DNA from: Dinoroseobacter sp034111085
GTDB taxonomy: Bacteria > Pseudomonadota > Alphaproteobacteria > Rhodobacterales > Rhodobacteraceae
NCBI GenBank assembly: GCA_034111085.1
Contig: JAWUXZ010000041.1
Span: 1-64,000, forward strand
Reading direction: 5' to 3'
Length of the DNA stretch: 64,000 nucleotides
A program made the position numbers and the translations under genes. The notes under the pieces are model-generated. The model did not search any database. It was given only the letters and a program-made list of their open reading frames with translations, and was not told where the DNA came from. Positions within the stretch are counted from its first letter, which is position 1; each line of letters opens with the position of its first letter. Of this stretch, positions 42,841 to 52,428 are shown in pieces.

Positions 42841-43251
42841 ATGACCCAGCACCGCCTCCCCATCCGCGTCTATTACGAGGACACCGACCTCGCGGGCTTC
42901 GTCTACTATGCCAACTACCTCAAGTTCATCGAGCGCGGCCGCAGCGAATGGGTGCGCGAGATGGGGATCGACCAAGCCACCCTCAAGGCAGACACAGGCG
43001 CTGTTTTTGCCGTCTCTCGCGTGGTCGCCGACTACATCCGCCCAGCCCATTATGACGACGAGCTGACCGTGCTGAGCACCATCGCCACCCTGTCGCCCGC
43101 CCGCGTTGTCTTCGCCCAAACAGTGCTGCGCGGCGAGGCACGGCTGTTTCACGCAGATGTCACTGTGGTGTTCTTGAACGCAAAAGGACGCCCGCAACGC
43201 TTGCCCGCAGTGCTGGTGTCGCTGCACGACGTAGCGAAAGACCGCGTATAG
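42841..43251 (+). CDS. ybgC: acyl-CoA thioesterase YbgC
   Basis: A 136-aa hot-dog thioesterase acting on acyl-CoA in the cytosol. The active-site motif VYYEDTDLAGFVYYANYLKFIERGR carries the catalytic aspartate D16. Standard first gene of a tol-pal cluster. It begins three bases after the stop of the repeat membrane protein, so the inserted genes and tol-pal may share a transcript. Confidence 0.94.
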   Translation: MTQHRLPIRVYYEDTDLAGFVYYANYLKFIERGRSEWVREMGIDQATLKADTGAVFAVSRVVADYIRPAHYDDELTVLSTIATLSPARVVFAQTVLRGEARLFHADVTVVFLNAKGRPQRLPAVLVSLHDVAKDRV

Positions 43252-43341
43252 ATCGGCGCTCCCCCTTTCCAAACTGCGCTACAAGGCGTATTTTCGGCAG
43301 TAATCGGGCGGAACAGCCCGTTCCTTGACGTGAGCAGCCCC

Positions 43342-44037
43342 ATGAATCCCGAAACTGCCGCCTTGGCCGCCGACATCGACTTTTCGTTATTGGCGCTGTT
43401 TGCGCGGGCCACGATCACCGTGAAGATCGTGATGATCTTGCTGGTGGTCATGTCGGTCTGGTCCTGGGCCATCACCATTCAAAAGGTCATCGCCTTCCGC
43501 GCCGCCCGCAAAGAGCTGTCCCAGTTTGAGACGCTGTTTTGGTCCGGCCAAGCGCTCGACGATCTGTATGACGCGCTGGGGCCGCAACCTGATGGGCCCG
43601 CGCAGAAGATATTTGCGGCTGGCATGACCGAATGGCGACGCTCGCAGCGCAATGACGGCGCGATGATCCCGAATGCAGGCCAGCGTATCGACCGGGTGAT
43701 GGACCTGTCGATTGCGCGCCATTCCGATGCACTTGGCGGGGGCCTGAGCTTTCTGGCCACAACAGGCGCAACCGCTCCGTTCATCGGCCTGTTCGGCACA
43801 GTCTGGGGGATCAAGCACGCGTTTGAGCAGATTGCGATTGCCCAGAACACCAACCTCGCCGTCGTCGCACCCGGTATTGCCGAGGCATTGCTGGCAACCG
43901 GCCTCGGTCTGCTCGCGGCGATCCCGGCGGTTGTGTTCTACAACAAGCTAAGCGCGGATTCCGACACCATAGCCAGCGGTTACGAGGCCTTCGCGGACGA
44001 GTTCTCGACCATCCTGTCGCGCCAGTTGGAGGCGTAA
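43342..44037 (+). CDS. tolQ: Tol-Pal system proton-channel protein TolQ
   Basis: A 231-aa inner-membrane protein with three transmembrane helices (about 25-45, 135-160, 170-195). The core ATTGATAPFIGLFGTVWGI and APGIAEALLATGLGLLAAIPAV is conserved. With TolR it drives TolA using the proton gradient, for outer-membrane constriction during division. ATG 43342 is chosen over a GTG at 43330. Followed three bases later by tolR. Confidence 0.96.
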   Translation: MNPETAALAADIDFSLLALFARATITVKIVMILLVVMSVWSWAITIQKVIAFRAARKELSQFETLFWSGQALDDLYDALGPQPDGPAQKIFAAGMTEWRRSQRNDGAMIPNAGQRIDRVMDLSIARHSDALGGGLSFLATTGATAPFIGLFGTVWGIKHAFEQIAIAQNTNLAVVAPGIAEALLATGLGLLAAIPAVVFYNKLSADSDTIASGYEAFADEFSTILSRQLEA

Positions 44038-44040
44038 GCC

Positions 44041-44529
44041 ATGGGTGCGACAATCGTGAAATCCGAGGGCGGTGGCGGCAAGCGGCGCAGGCGGCGCGGC
44101 GGGCGCTCAAAGCCGATGGCCGAGATCAACGTCACGCCTTTCGTGGACGTTATGCTGGTGCTGTTGATCATCTTCATGGTCGCAGCGCCGCTTTTGACTG
44201 TGGGCGTGCCCGTGCAACTGCCCGAAACCGCCGCCGAAGCCCTCCCCGAGAGCGACGAGGAACCCCTGACCATCACGCTTACCGATGATGCGCGCATTCT
44301 GATCCAGACCACGGAAGTGGACCCCAGCGGCCTGATCCCGCAACTGCAAGCTGTGGCGTCCGAGCGCAGCAGCGACCGCATTTTCCTGCGCGCAGATGGC
44401 TCGATTCCCTATGCGACTGTGATGGAGGTGATGGGCGCGCTCAATGCGGGCGGCTTTCGCAACATTGGCCTTGTGACAGATACTGGTGGTCCACGCCTTG
44501 ATGGGCGCGACACCGGGTCGGACAACTAG
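44041..44529 (+). CDS. tolR: Tol-Pal system protein TolR
   Basis: A 162-aa protein. After a basic N-terminus (KRRRRRGGRSKP), one transmembrane helix carries the proton-path aspartate (D36 in VTPFVDVMLVLLIIF). The periplasmic domain includes FLRADGSIPYATVMEVMGAL. The normal TolQ/TolR partner set. TAG stop, then tolA after nine bases. Confidence 0.96.
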   Translation: MGATIVKSEGGGGKRRRRRGGRSKPMAEINVTPFVDVMLVLLIIFMVAAPLLTVGVPVQLPETAAEALPESDEEPLTITLTDDARILIQTTEVDPSGLIPQLQAVASERSSDRIFLRADGSIPYATVMEVMGALNAGGFRNIGLVTDTGGPRLDGRDTGSDN

Positions 44530-44538
44530 GGCGCGCCT

Positions 44539-45507
44539 TTGCAAACGGGTCTTTATATATCCGCCGTAGGCCATGTCGGTCTGATCGCGTGGGCCATAAT
44601 TGGCGGCTACTTGTTTGCGCCCAACCGCGTGCCGCAGCCTGACGTCACCGAAGTCACTCTGATAACCTCGGCCGAGCTGGATGCGTTCGCCGCGATCTCG
44701 CCTGAGATTGCCCAAGACATCACACCGCTGACACCGACGCCGCCGCCCGTTTTGCTGGATCCGCCCGACCCTGATCCGGTGGAGCCGCCGCCGCGTTTGG
44801 CTGTACTCGAAGCGCCTGAGGCCCCCGACGCGGTTCCGACCCCGCCTGCGCCGCCGCCATCGCCCGCGCCGCGCATCGCGCCCACCCCTGCGCCCGCCCC
44901 ACCTGAGGACACCCGCCCGGCCGATACGCCGCAAAAAGCCACGACGCCGAACCCGGAGGCCGCTGAGGTCACACCCGAAGAGCCGCAGATCGCAGAGGCC
45001 CCCGAAGAGGCCGCGACCGAGATCGTGCCCGAAGGCCCGCAGCTTGCACCGACAACCTCGGCTAGGCCCGCTGCACGCCCCGACCGCCCGCGTCCGAAAC
45101 CGACCGTGACACCTGATCCGCTGTCGACCGCCGTGGCCGAGGCGCTGGAGGAGGCGACGCAACCCGTGCCTGCGCCCATCGGCCCGCCCCTGACCAGCGG
45201 GCAAGAGGATGCGTTGCGCGTGTCGGTGCAGCGGTGCTGGAATGTTGGCTCGCTCAGCTCTGAGGCGACGCGCACCATCGTGACTGTGTCGGTCGAGATG
45301 AGCCGCGATGCTAAGCCCGTTCAAAGCTCGATCCGGCTCGTCGGCTCGGAAGGTGGCTCTGATGCTGCCGTGAACCAAGCGTTCGAGGCGGCCCGCCGCG
45401 CGATTATTCGCTGTGGGTTGCAAGGCTACGGCCTGCCGGAGGATAAGTATGCTCATTGGCAGACGATCGAGATGATATTTAACCCCGAGAGGATGCGCTT
45501 CCGATGA
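44539..45507 (+). CDS. tolA: Tol-Pal bridging protein TolA
   Basis: A 322-aa protein. The N-terminal transmembrane helix (7-24) is followed by a long Pro/Glu/Ala-rich spacer (about 60-210), in place of the helical rod of enterobacterial TolA, and a C-terminal domain (about 220-322) with RVSVQRCWNVG and RLVGSEGGSDAAVNQAFEAARRAI. It starts with TTG, with AGGG eight bases before and no better in-frame start. It overlaps tolB by ATGA. Confidence 0.9.
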   Translation: MQTGLYISAVGHVGLIAWAIIGGYLFAPNRVPQPDVTEVTLITSAELDAFAAISPEIAQDITPLTPTPPPVLLDPPDPDPVEPPPRLAVLEAPEAPDAVPTPPAPPPSPAPRIAPTPAPAPPEDTRPADTPQKATTPNPEAAEVTPEEPQIAEAPEEAATEIVPEGPQLAPTTSARPAARPDRPRPKPTVTPDPLSTAVAEALEEATQPVPAPIGPPLTSGQEDALRVSVQRCWNVGSLSSEATRTIVTVSVEMSRDAKPVQSSIRLVGSEGGSDAAVNQAFEAARRAIIRCGLQGYGLPEDKYAHWQTIEMIFNPERMRFR

Positions 45508-46844
45508 CCTCCCTGATTTCTGTGCCCCGTTTTCTAGTGCTTCTCGGTCTGGTCTTTGGCCTTGCGGTCCCTGCCAGCGCACAATCGCCCGGTCCCCTCA
45601 GGATCGAGATCACCGAGGGCGTGATCGAGCCCATGCCTGTCGCGGTACCTGATTTCATTGCTGAAACCCCAGCGGCTGCACAATTCGCACGCGATATCGC
45701 CGAAGTGGTGCGCAATGATTTGGTCGGCTCGGGCCTGTTCCGCGCAATCCCGTCAAACGCGTTTATCGGCCAGATCAGCAGCTTCAATTCGCCCGTGCAG
45801 TATTCCGACTGGAAGGCGATCAACGCCCAAGCGCTTGTAACTGGGTCGGTCTCGGTTGCCTCAGACGGACGGCTCGTTGTGAAATTTCGCCTGTTTGATG
45901 TGTTCTCCGAAGCGCCCCTCGGCCAAGGTCTGCAATTTGCTGCGACCCAAAGCACGTGGCGGCGCATGGGCCATAAAGTTGCCGACGCGGTCTACGCGCG
46001 CATCACTGGCGAGGGCGGTTATTTCGACAGCCGCGTGGTGTTCGTGTCCGAATCCGGTCCAAAGAACGCGCGCGTTAAGCGTCTTGCAATCATGGATTAC
46101 GACGGCGCAAACGTCCAATTCTTGACCGATGGTGGCTCGATTGTGCTGGCCCCACGCTTCTCGCCCACCGGCGACCGCGTGCTCTACACATCCTACGCAA
46201 CGGGTTTCCCGCAGGTCTATGTGCTCGACGTTGGGCGCGTGACGCAAACAGCCCTAGGTGTCGGCGCCAACGAGATGACATTTGCGCCGCGCTTCGGGCC
46301 TGATGGGCAAACCGTGGTTTATTCATCCTCAACGGGGGGCAATACCGACATTTTCCGCCGCTCGGTCAGCGGGGGTGCGCCTGTGCAATTGACCAACACG
46401 CCTGCGATTGAAACGGGGCCAAGCTTTTCGCCAGATGGGGGCCGCATCGTGTTTGAGAGCGACCGCTCAGGCACCCAGCAGATCTATATTATGGGGGCCA
46501 ATGGTGGCAGCGCACAGCGTATCAGCCGGGGCGAGGGGCGCTACGGAACTCCCGTTTGGTCGCCGCGTGGTGATCTGATCGCGTTCACCAAACAAAATCA
46601 GGGGCGCTTTCATATCGGTGTGATGCGGGTAGACGGATCGGAAGAGCGCTTGCTGACATCATCATTCCTCGATGAAGGTCCAAGCTGGTCGCCCAATGGC
46701 CGTGTGATCATGTTCACGCGCGAAACGGCTGGGGCAGCGGGGGCGGCATCGCTCTATTCCGTTGATATCTCAGGGCGAAACTTGCGCCAAGTGCCGACGC
46801 CGGGCCCTGCGTCGGACCCGGCATGGTCGCCTTTGTTGCCGTAA
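45504..46844 (+). CDS. tolB: Tol-Pal periplasmic beta-propeller TolB
   Basis: A 446-aa secreted protein. Signal peptide 1-27 (…VPASAQS). The N-terminal domain reads AQFARDIAEVVRNDLVGSGLFRAI. The six-blade propeller shows repeats FSPTGDRVLYTSY, FGPDGQTVVYSS, FSPDGGRIVFESDRSG and WSPRGDLIAFTK. It binds Pal and TolA. Order tolQRAB-pal is canonical. Confidence 0.97.
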   Translation: MTSLISVPRFLVLLGLVFGLAVPASAQSPGPLRIEITEGVIEPMPVAVPDFIAETPAAAQFARDIAEVVRNDLVGSGLFRAIPSNAFIGQISSFNSPVQYSDWKAINAQALVTGSVSVASDGRLVVKFRLFDVFSEAPLGQGLQFAATQSTWRRMGHKVADAVYARITGEGGYFDSRVVFVSESGPKNARVKRLAIMDYDGANVQFLTDGGSIVLAPRFSPTGDRVLYTSYATGFPQVYVLDVGRVTQTALGVGANEMTFAPRFGPDGQTVVYSSSTGGNTDIFRRSVSGGAPVQLTNTPAIETGPSFSPDGGRIVFESDRSGTQQIYIMGANGGSAQRISRGEGRYGTPVWSPRGDLIAFTKQNQGRFHIGVMRVDGSEERLLTSSFLDEGPSWSPNGRVIMFTRETAGAAGAASLYSVDISGRNLRQVPTPGPASDPAWSPLLP

Positions 46845-46977
46845 CACTGGCGCAATATCGGCGAAATTCCCCTGCGCTTGCCCATTTTCGTGGGCACCGC
46901 TTCATGGTATGACTGTATCTAGAGACGCAACAATCCCGGCGCAAAGACCGGGGGATGGCAGCAAAAGGATTTCCACG

Positions 46978-47469
46978 ATGTCCCGCATTCGCACGACACT
47001 GGCCGTACTCGGCGTGATGGTCCTAGGGGCCTGTTCGCAAAATGGCATATTCCCCAATGGTTCGCCGCAGGGTCCGGGCGTGGGCGCTGGTGGCGATCCC
47101 GCATCCGCTGGCTACTTCCAAAATGCCGTAGGCGACCGGGTCTTATTCCCCGTCGATCAGCACACGTTGACTGCGCAGGCCCAAACCGCACTCGGCGCGC
47201 AGGCCACATGGCTGACCATAAACGCAGGGTTCACAGCGATTGTCGAAGGCCATGCGGACGAGCAGGGCACCCGCGAATACAACCTCGCACTCGGTGCACG
47301 CCGGGCCACAGCAGCGCGCGACTATCTCGTCAGCCGCGGCGTTGCGCCGAACCGATTGCGCACCGTTACTTTTGGCAAAGAGCGCCCGATTGAGATCTGC
47401 TCGGACGAGGCGTGTTATTCCAACAACCGCCGCGCCGTGACTGTGCTGCAAGGGGCCGCTGGATCGTGA
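46978..47469 (+). CDS. pal: peptidoglycan-associated lipoprotein Pal
   Basis: A 163-aa outer-membrane lipoprotein. The lipobox LGAC puts the acylated cysteine at residue 19. The OmpA-like domain has VEGHADEQGTREYNLALGARRA and FGKERPIEICSDEACYSNNRRA. ATG 46978 with AAAGGA upstream is chosen; the frame is open further upstream without reason to use it. It anchors the outer membrane to peptidoglycan and partners TolB. Confidence 0.96.
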   Translation: MSRIRTTLAVLGVMVLGACSQNGIFPNGSPQGPGVGAGGDPASAGYFQNAVGDRVLFPVDQHTLTAQAQTALGAQATWLTINAGFTAIVEGHADEQGTREYNLALGARRATAARDYLVSRGVAPNRLRTVTFGKERPIEICSDEACYSNNRRAVTVLQGAAGS

Positions 47470-48278
47470 TCCGCGCTGCCTGGACCCTCGCGCTGGTGCT
47501 GAGCCTTTCCGCGCCCGCTATCGCGCAAGATCGCAGCCAGACGCTTGCCGATATTCGCCAAGAGCTGACGGTGCTGTTCGTGGATATCCGGTCCATGCGG
47601 CGCGAGTTGTCGACAACGGGCAGTCCCACGACGCTGAACTTGCCGTCCGATATGCTGGGGCGCGTCAACGCCATTGAGGCTGAGTTGCAACGCCTGACTG
47701 CCCAGACCGAGGCGCTTGATCTGCGCGTTAACCGCGTGGTCAGCGACGGCACCAACCGCATTGGCGATCTGGAGTTCCGTTTGGTCGAGCTGGAAGGCGG
47801 CGATCTGAGCCAACTGTCGGAAACGACAACACTCGGTGGCGGCAAAGCGGTCGCTCCGTCTGCGCCCACCCCCACAAACACCGGACCGCAACTTGCGATT
47901 GGCGAGCAAGGCGATTTTGACCGCGCGCGCACGCTGCTAGATGAAGGCCGAACCGCCGAAGCAGTGACCGCGTTTGCAGCCTATACCCAAACCTATCCCG
48001 GCGGCGCGCTGTCGTCTGAGGCACATTTTCTGCGCGGCGAGGCCGAAGGCCGCCAAGGCAATTGGTCAAACGCTGCACGCGCCTATCTCGATAGCTTTTC
48101 GGGTGATCCCAACGGCGCGCGTTCGCCCGATGCACTATATAAACTTGGTGTATCGCTCGAACGGCTCGGCCAGCGCGACGAGGCCTGTTTGACCTTGGGC
48201 GAAGTTGGTGTGCGCTTCCCGAGCGCCAATGCCGCGGGCGATGCAGCCACCGCACGGGCCGAGCTTGCCTGCCCCTAA
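47466..48278 (+). CDS. cpoB: cell-division coordinator CpoB (YbgF)
   Basis: A 270-aa secreted protein: signal peptide 1-19 (LSAPAIAQ), coiled-coil trimerisation segment about 25-105, and three TPR-like units at about 148-265 (DFDRARTLLDEGRTAEAV, ...AHFLRGEAEGRQGNWSNAA, ...YKLGVSLERLG). It starts with GTG in a GTGA overlap with the pal stop; no ATG fits. Coordinates peptidoglycan synthesis with Tol-driven constriction. Confidence 0.92.
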   Translation: MIRAAWTLALVLSLSAPAIAQDRSQTLADIRQELTVLFVDIRSMRRELSTTGSPTTLNLPSDMLGRVNAIEAELQRLTAQTEALDLRVNRVVSDGTNRIGDLEFRLVELEGGDLSQLSETTTLGGGKAVAPSAPTPTNTGPQLAIGEQGDFDRARTLLDEGRTAEAVTAFAAYTQTYPGGALSSEAHFLRGEAEGRQGNWSNAARAYLDSFSGDPNGARSPDALYKLGVSLERLGQRDEACLTLGEVGVRFPSANAAGDAATARAELACP

Positions 48279-49596
48279 CGCCGGCCATAACGTCGGATCG
48301 GGCACCAGCCCTAACACCGGAGCTGGCGTTGATCTGAACCGCCGTTTTGCTGAGGAAATGGGTGCATTCCTCGGCCCTGACTTTCCAAGTGATATTGGTC
48401 TGGCCGTCTCAGGGGGCGGCGATTCCATGGCGATGCTGCATTTGGCTGCTCCTTGGGCGCGTGTCATGGGCATTCGGCTTTGGGTGGCAACCATCGACCA
48501 CGGGTTGCGCGCCGAAAGCGCTGCCGAGGCCGCATTGGTCGCGCAGGCCTGCACCGATCTGGGCCTATCCCATAGCACTCTGAAATGGGACGGATGGGAC
48601 GGCAAAGGCAACCTGCAAGCCAGCGCCCGCGCCGCCCGTCATGATCTGTTGGGGCGCTGGCGGGGCAGCGTGCAGCATATCGCGTTTGGCCATACCGAAG
48701 ATGATCAGGCCGAAACGGTGCTTATGCGTCTGACACGTGGCAGCGGTGTCGAAGGCTTGTCGGGAATGAGCGCGCGCCAGACGATTTCCGATACTGCGCT
48801 GCCAAATTTAGACAGTTCCGCATGGACGCTGCTGCGCCCGCTTTTGCCCACAACACGGGCTGAGTTGCGCCACTACCTGCGCGTCCTGCACATCCCTTAC
48901 GTCGATGATCCCACCAACGACGATCTAACCTATGACCGGGTCAAAGCCCGCAAAGCGCTCGACATTCTCGCCCCCCTCGGCTTGACCGCACAAACGCTAG
49001 CCCAGACCGCAACCCGCATGGCGCGCGCGCGTACAGCACTTGAGCACCGCGCTGCTGATGCGGCCAAATTGTGCATCCGCGCGGCACATTACGACGTGCA
49101 ATTGGACCGCGACGCCTTTGCCGCCATCGACCGCGACACACAACTGCGGCTGCTGGCGCGTGCCCTGCAAATGGTTGCCTCAAATCCCTACCGCCCGCGT
49201 GCGGCGCCGCTCGAAGATCTGCTCGATCGCGCGCTGGCTGGGGGTGACGGGGTGCTCCACGGCGGGCATGTTCTCGCGCGGCGAGGCACACTTTGGGTGA
49301 TCCGCGAATTCAATGCCATCGCAAGCGTTAGCCAACCCGCAGGCCCGAGCACCCGCTGGGATACGCGCATCCTGTCGTGCGGCCCCGCAATCGAAGGCCT
49401 CATAATTCGCGCGCTTGGCGAAGACGGCATTGCACAACTGCCCGAGCGCACGGCTGATATTCCCCGCGCAGCGTTACGCGTCACGCCTGCGGCTTTTGAT
49501 CACGACACCCTTATGGGCTGTTTCCGTCTGGGCTACGGTGTGGCCTATGACGAAGAACATTGCCCTAATCCGGGTATGTTTGAGTATAAGTCTTAA
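48241..49596 (+). CDS. tilS: tRNA(Ile)-lysidine synthetase
   Basis: An N-type ATP pyrophosphatase that changes C34 of tRNA-Ile(CAU) to lysidine. The PP-loop reads AVSGGGDSMAML; the family also shows ATIDHGLRAES, AFGHTEDDQAETVLMRLTRGSG and PYVDDPTNDDL. The start is not certain: ATG 48241 gives 451 aa and overlaps cpoB by 38 bases, while ATG 48358 would cut close to the PP-loop. The C-terminal zinc-free domains are shorter than in E. coli. Downstream of cpoB in the tol cluster and before ftsH, a common alphaproteobacterial order. Confidence 0.9.
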   Translation: MQPPHGPSLPAPNAGHNVGSGTSPNTGAGVDLNRRFAEEMGAFLGPDFPSDIGLAVSGGGDSMAMLHLAAPWARVMGIRLWVATIDHGLRAESAAEAALVAQACTDLGLSHSTLKWDGWDGKGNLQASARAARHDLLGRWRGSVQHIAFGHTEDDQAETVLMRLTRGSGVEGLSGMSARQTISDTALPNLDSSAWTLLRPLLPTTRAELRHYLRVLHIPYVDDPTNDDLTYDRVKARKALDILAPLGLTAQTLAQTATRMARARTALEHRAADAAKLCIRAAHYDVQLDRDAFAAIDRDTQLRLLARALQMVASNPYRPRAAPLEDLLDRALAGGDGVLHGGHVLARRGTLWVIREFNAIASVSQPAGPSTRWDTRILSCGPAIEGLIIRALGEDGIAQLPERTADIPRAALRVTPAAFDHDTLMGCFRLGYGVAYDEEHCPNPGMFEYKS

Positions 49597-49702
49597 TGTA
49601 TATCTAATATCGCGTTGAACTGTGAGCCTACGTGTCTATCTTATGACACAACGCTGCACACCTTCCGTGTGTCGCAATCCCTTTCGTTAAGGAGTGCCTC
49701 CC

Positions 49703-51625
49703 TTGGGCAATATGAGAAATGTCGCGTTCTGGGTCGTCTTGTTCCTGCTGATCCTAGCGTTGTTTAACCTGTTCAGCGGTGGCCAAACCGCGACGCAATC
49801 AACCTCCATCACCTATTCGGACTTCATTGACCGGGTAGAGCGCGGTCAGGTTGAAGGCGTTGTGCTGGACGGCGAGCGGGTCTTGATCCGCGCTGAAGGC
49901 GGTCAGCAATTCACTGCGATCCGCCCAGAAGGCGTTGATGTGGCCGAAAAGCTGCTGACCAACGATGTGCCGTTCGAGGCGCGCGCCCAAGAGCAGTCCG
50001 GTATTCTTGCCTATGTCGGCACGCTGCTGCCGTTCCTGATCCTGATCGGCATCTGGATTTTCTTCATGAACCGTATGCAAGGCGGCGGCAAAGGTGGCGC
50101 GATGGGCTTCGGCAAATCCAAGGCCAAGCTGCTGACCGAAAAGCATGGCCGCGTGACCTTTGACGAGGTTGCAGGCATCGACGAGGCGAAAGACGAGCTC
50201 GAAGAGATCGTTGAATTCCTGCGCAATCCGCAGAAGTTCTCGCGTCTCGGCGGAAAGATCCCCAAAGGCGCGCTGCTTGTTGGCCCTCCCGGAACTGGTA
50301 AAACCTTGCTTGCACGCGCCATCGCGGGCGAGGCGGGTGTGCCGTTCTTCTCCATCTCCGGCTCCGACTTCGTCGAGATGTTTGTGGGTGTTGGTGCAAG
50401 CCGTGTCCGCGATATGTTCGAGCAGGCGAAGAAAAATGCGCCCTGCATCGTATTTATCGACGAGATCGACGCAGTTGGTCGGTCGCGTGGCGCAGGCTAC
50501 GGCGGCGGCAATGACGAACGCGAGCAGACGCTGAACCAGTTGCTGGTCGAGATGGACGGTTTTGAGGCCAATGAAGGCATCATCATCGTTGCGGCCACCA
50601 ACCGCCCAGACGTTCTGGATCCCGCGCTGCTACGTCCGGGCCGCTTTGACCGTCAGGTGCAAGTTCCAAACCCAGACATCAAAGGCCGCGAGAAAATTCT
50701 CGGTGTTCATGCGCGCAAAGTACCGCTTGGCCCCGATGTGGACCTGCGCATCATCGCACGTGGCTCGCCGGGCTTTTCGGGCGCTGATCTGGCAAACCTC
50801 GTGAACGAGTCTGCACTTATGGCCGCCCGTATCGGTCGTCGCTTCGTGACGATGGATGATTTTGAGCGCGCTAAGGATAAAGTGATGATGGGTGCGGAAC
50901 GCCGCTCTATGGTCATGAACGAGGAAGAGAAGGCGCTGACTGCCTACCACGAGGCGGGCCACGCGGTTGTGGGTCTGAATGTGCCGCAGCACGATCCGAT
51001 TCACAAAGCCACCATCATCCCACGCGGTCGCGCGCTGGGTCTGGTGATGAGCTTGCCTGAGCGCGATCAGTTGTCTGTGACACGCACCAAATACACCTCC
51101 AAAATCGCCATGGCGATGGGGGGTAAGGTTGCCGAAGAACTGAAGTTTGGCACGGAGAATGTTACTTCCGGTGCGACGTCCGACATCCAGCAGGTCTCAA
51201 AGATTGCGCGTGCGATGGTCACACAGTTCGGTTTCGCCCCTGAGCTGGGCCACGTGGACTACGCCAACGAGCAGCAATCTTATCTGGGCAATTACGGCGG
51301 CGGCATTAGCCACAGCCAAGATACCCAGATGATCATCGACAAAAAGGTCCGTGAGCTGATCGACGAAGGCTACGACACCGCCAAGCGCATCCTGATCGAG
51401 AAGAACGAGGAATGGGAAAATCTTGCCCAAGGTCTTCTGGAATACGAGACGCTGACCGGGGCTGAGATCGTCAAGGTCATGAACGGCGAAGCGCTGAACC
51501 GCGACGAAGACGAAGACGACACACCGCCCGAGGGCACCACGCCGTCGCTGACGGCAGTCCCGAAGACAAAGCCCAAGCGCAAGCCCGACGCCGATGGCGG
51601 GATGGAGCCTGAGCCAAGCGCCTAA
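49703..51625 (+). CDS. ftsH: ATP-dependent membrane zinc protease FtsH
   Basis: A 640-aa AAA+ protease that removes misfolded membrane proteins and regulators. Two transmembrane helices (8-24 and 103-121) enclose a periplasmic domain. Walker A GPPGTGKT is at 194-201, FIDEIDAVGR at 251-260, the second region of homology RPGRFDRQV at 311-319, and the zinc site HEAGH at 416-420. The start is a TTG with TAAGGAG eight bases upstream, giving MGNMRNVAFWVV; an ATG lies three codons later. Ends at a terminator (51647-51674). A weak TTGAAC-16-TATCTT promoter-like pair is at 49615-49642. Confidence 0.96.
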   Translation: MGNMRNVAFWVVLFLLILALFNLFSGGQTATQSTSITYSDFIDRVERGQVEGVVLDGERVLIRAEGGQQFTAIRPEGVDVAEKLLTNDVPFEARAQEQSGILAYVGTLLPFLILIGIWIFFMNRMQGGGKGGAMGFGKSKAKLLTEKHGRVTFDEVAGIDEAKDELEEIVEFLRNPQKFSRLGGKIPKGALLVGPPGTGKTLLARAIAGEAGVPFFSISGSDFVEMFVGVGASRVRDMFEQAKKNAPCIVFIDEIDAVGRSRGAGYGGGNDEREQTLNQLLVEMDGFEANEGIIIVAATNRPDVLDPALLRPGRFDRQVQVPNPDIKGREKILGVHARKVPLGPDVDLRIIARGSPGFSGADLANLVNESALMAARIGRRFVTMDDFERAKDKVMMGAERRSMVMNEEEKALTAYHEAGHAVVGLNVPQHDPIHKATIIPRGRALGLVMSLPERDQLSVTRTKYTSKIAMAMGGKVAEELKFGTENVTSGATSDIQQVSKIARAMVTQFGFAPELGHVDYANEQQSYLGNYGGGISHSQDTQMIIDKKVRELIDEGYDTAKRILIEKNEEWENLAQGLLEYETLTGAEIVKVMNGEALNRDEDEDDTPPEGTTPSLTAVPKTKPKRKPDADGGMEPEPSA

Positions 51626-51646
51626 GCTTCGACGCAGACACTTATG

Positions 51647-51674
51647 AAAGGCCCCGGTATGTTCGGGGCCTTTT
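51647..51674 (+). terminator. rho-independent terminator after ftsH
   Basis: AAAGGCCCCG / CGGGGCCTTT: ten perfect pairs around a seven-base loop, followed by T. About 20 bases after the ftsH stop. Confidence 0.92.
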
Positions 51675-51776
51675 GCATTCAGTCAGGATATTTGGAAAAG
51701 CAAAGACGGGCGGGGATTCGGATTGTGGTCGCCCGAGCCCTCCGGCAAGACTGCGCCAAACCTGACGGAGAAACTC

Positions 51777-52361
51777 ATGCCCGCGCTCGTCCCAACCAAC
51801 CACACCGCAACGATCACCTATATTGGCCAAGTGCCGGACCGCGATGCAAGCCTGCGCTCTGTGCCGCTTACCAGTGCCGAGCTGACCTTCGCGGGCATCA
51901 TTGGTGAGGACCATGGCGGCGAGACGCGCCCGTCATGCAGTCGCGTTAGCAGCCAGCATCCGCGCGGCACCACGATCCGCAACGTGCGCCAGCTATCTAT
52001 CGTGTCGGTGGAAGAACTTGCCGAGATTGCTGCCAAAATCGGGGTTGATGCGATGAACCCGGAATGGCTGGGTGCGTCGCTCGTAATCGAGGGCATCGCG
52101 GATTTCACCCACCTGCCGCCATGCGCGCGACTGCAAGCGCCCTCAGGTGCGACGCTTGTGATCGATATGGAAAACCAGCCCTGCCACCTGCCTGCACCGG
52201 TTATTGACGAAGACGCGCCGGGGCACGGCAAAGCCTTCAAGACCGCCGCAAAAGGCAAGCGCGGGGTGACGGCGTGGGTCGAACGCGAGGGGCTGATCGC
52301 GGTTGGTGATACCTTGTGCCTCCATATGCCGGGTCAGCGGGCTTGGCAGGGTCAAACCTAA
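51777..52361 (+). CDS. MOSC-domain protein
   Basis: A 194-aa protein whose body fits a MOSC domain: RQLSIVSVEELAEIAAKIG, then WLGASLVIEGIADFTHLPPCARL, the conserved cysteine in DMENQPCHLPAPVI, and REGLIAVGDTLCLHMP. MOSC domains are associated with molybdenum-cofactor sulfuration or with binding of sulfur/molybdenum compounds. No PLP or NifS domain is attached, so it is the stand-alone form (YiiM-like) of uncertain substrate. CGGAG six bases upstream supports ATG 51777; earlier in-frame starts are weaker. Confidence 0.82.
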   Translation: MPALVPTNHTATITYIGQVPDRDASLRSVPLTSAELTFAGIIGEDHGGETRPSCSRVSSQHPRGTTIRNVRQLSIVSVEELAEIAAKIGVDAMNPEWLGASLVIEGIADFTHLPPCARLQAPSGATLVIDMENQPCHLPAPVIDEDAPGHGKAFKTAAKGKRGVTAWVEREGLIAVGDTLCLHMPGQRAWQGQT

Positions 52362-52428
52362 GCCCCGAGAATTTTTCTTTACGAGAATCGATTTCTGATG
52401 CCAGTCTCCCGCCGGGGGAGTGGCCTAT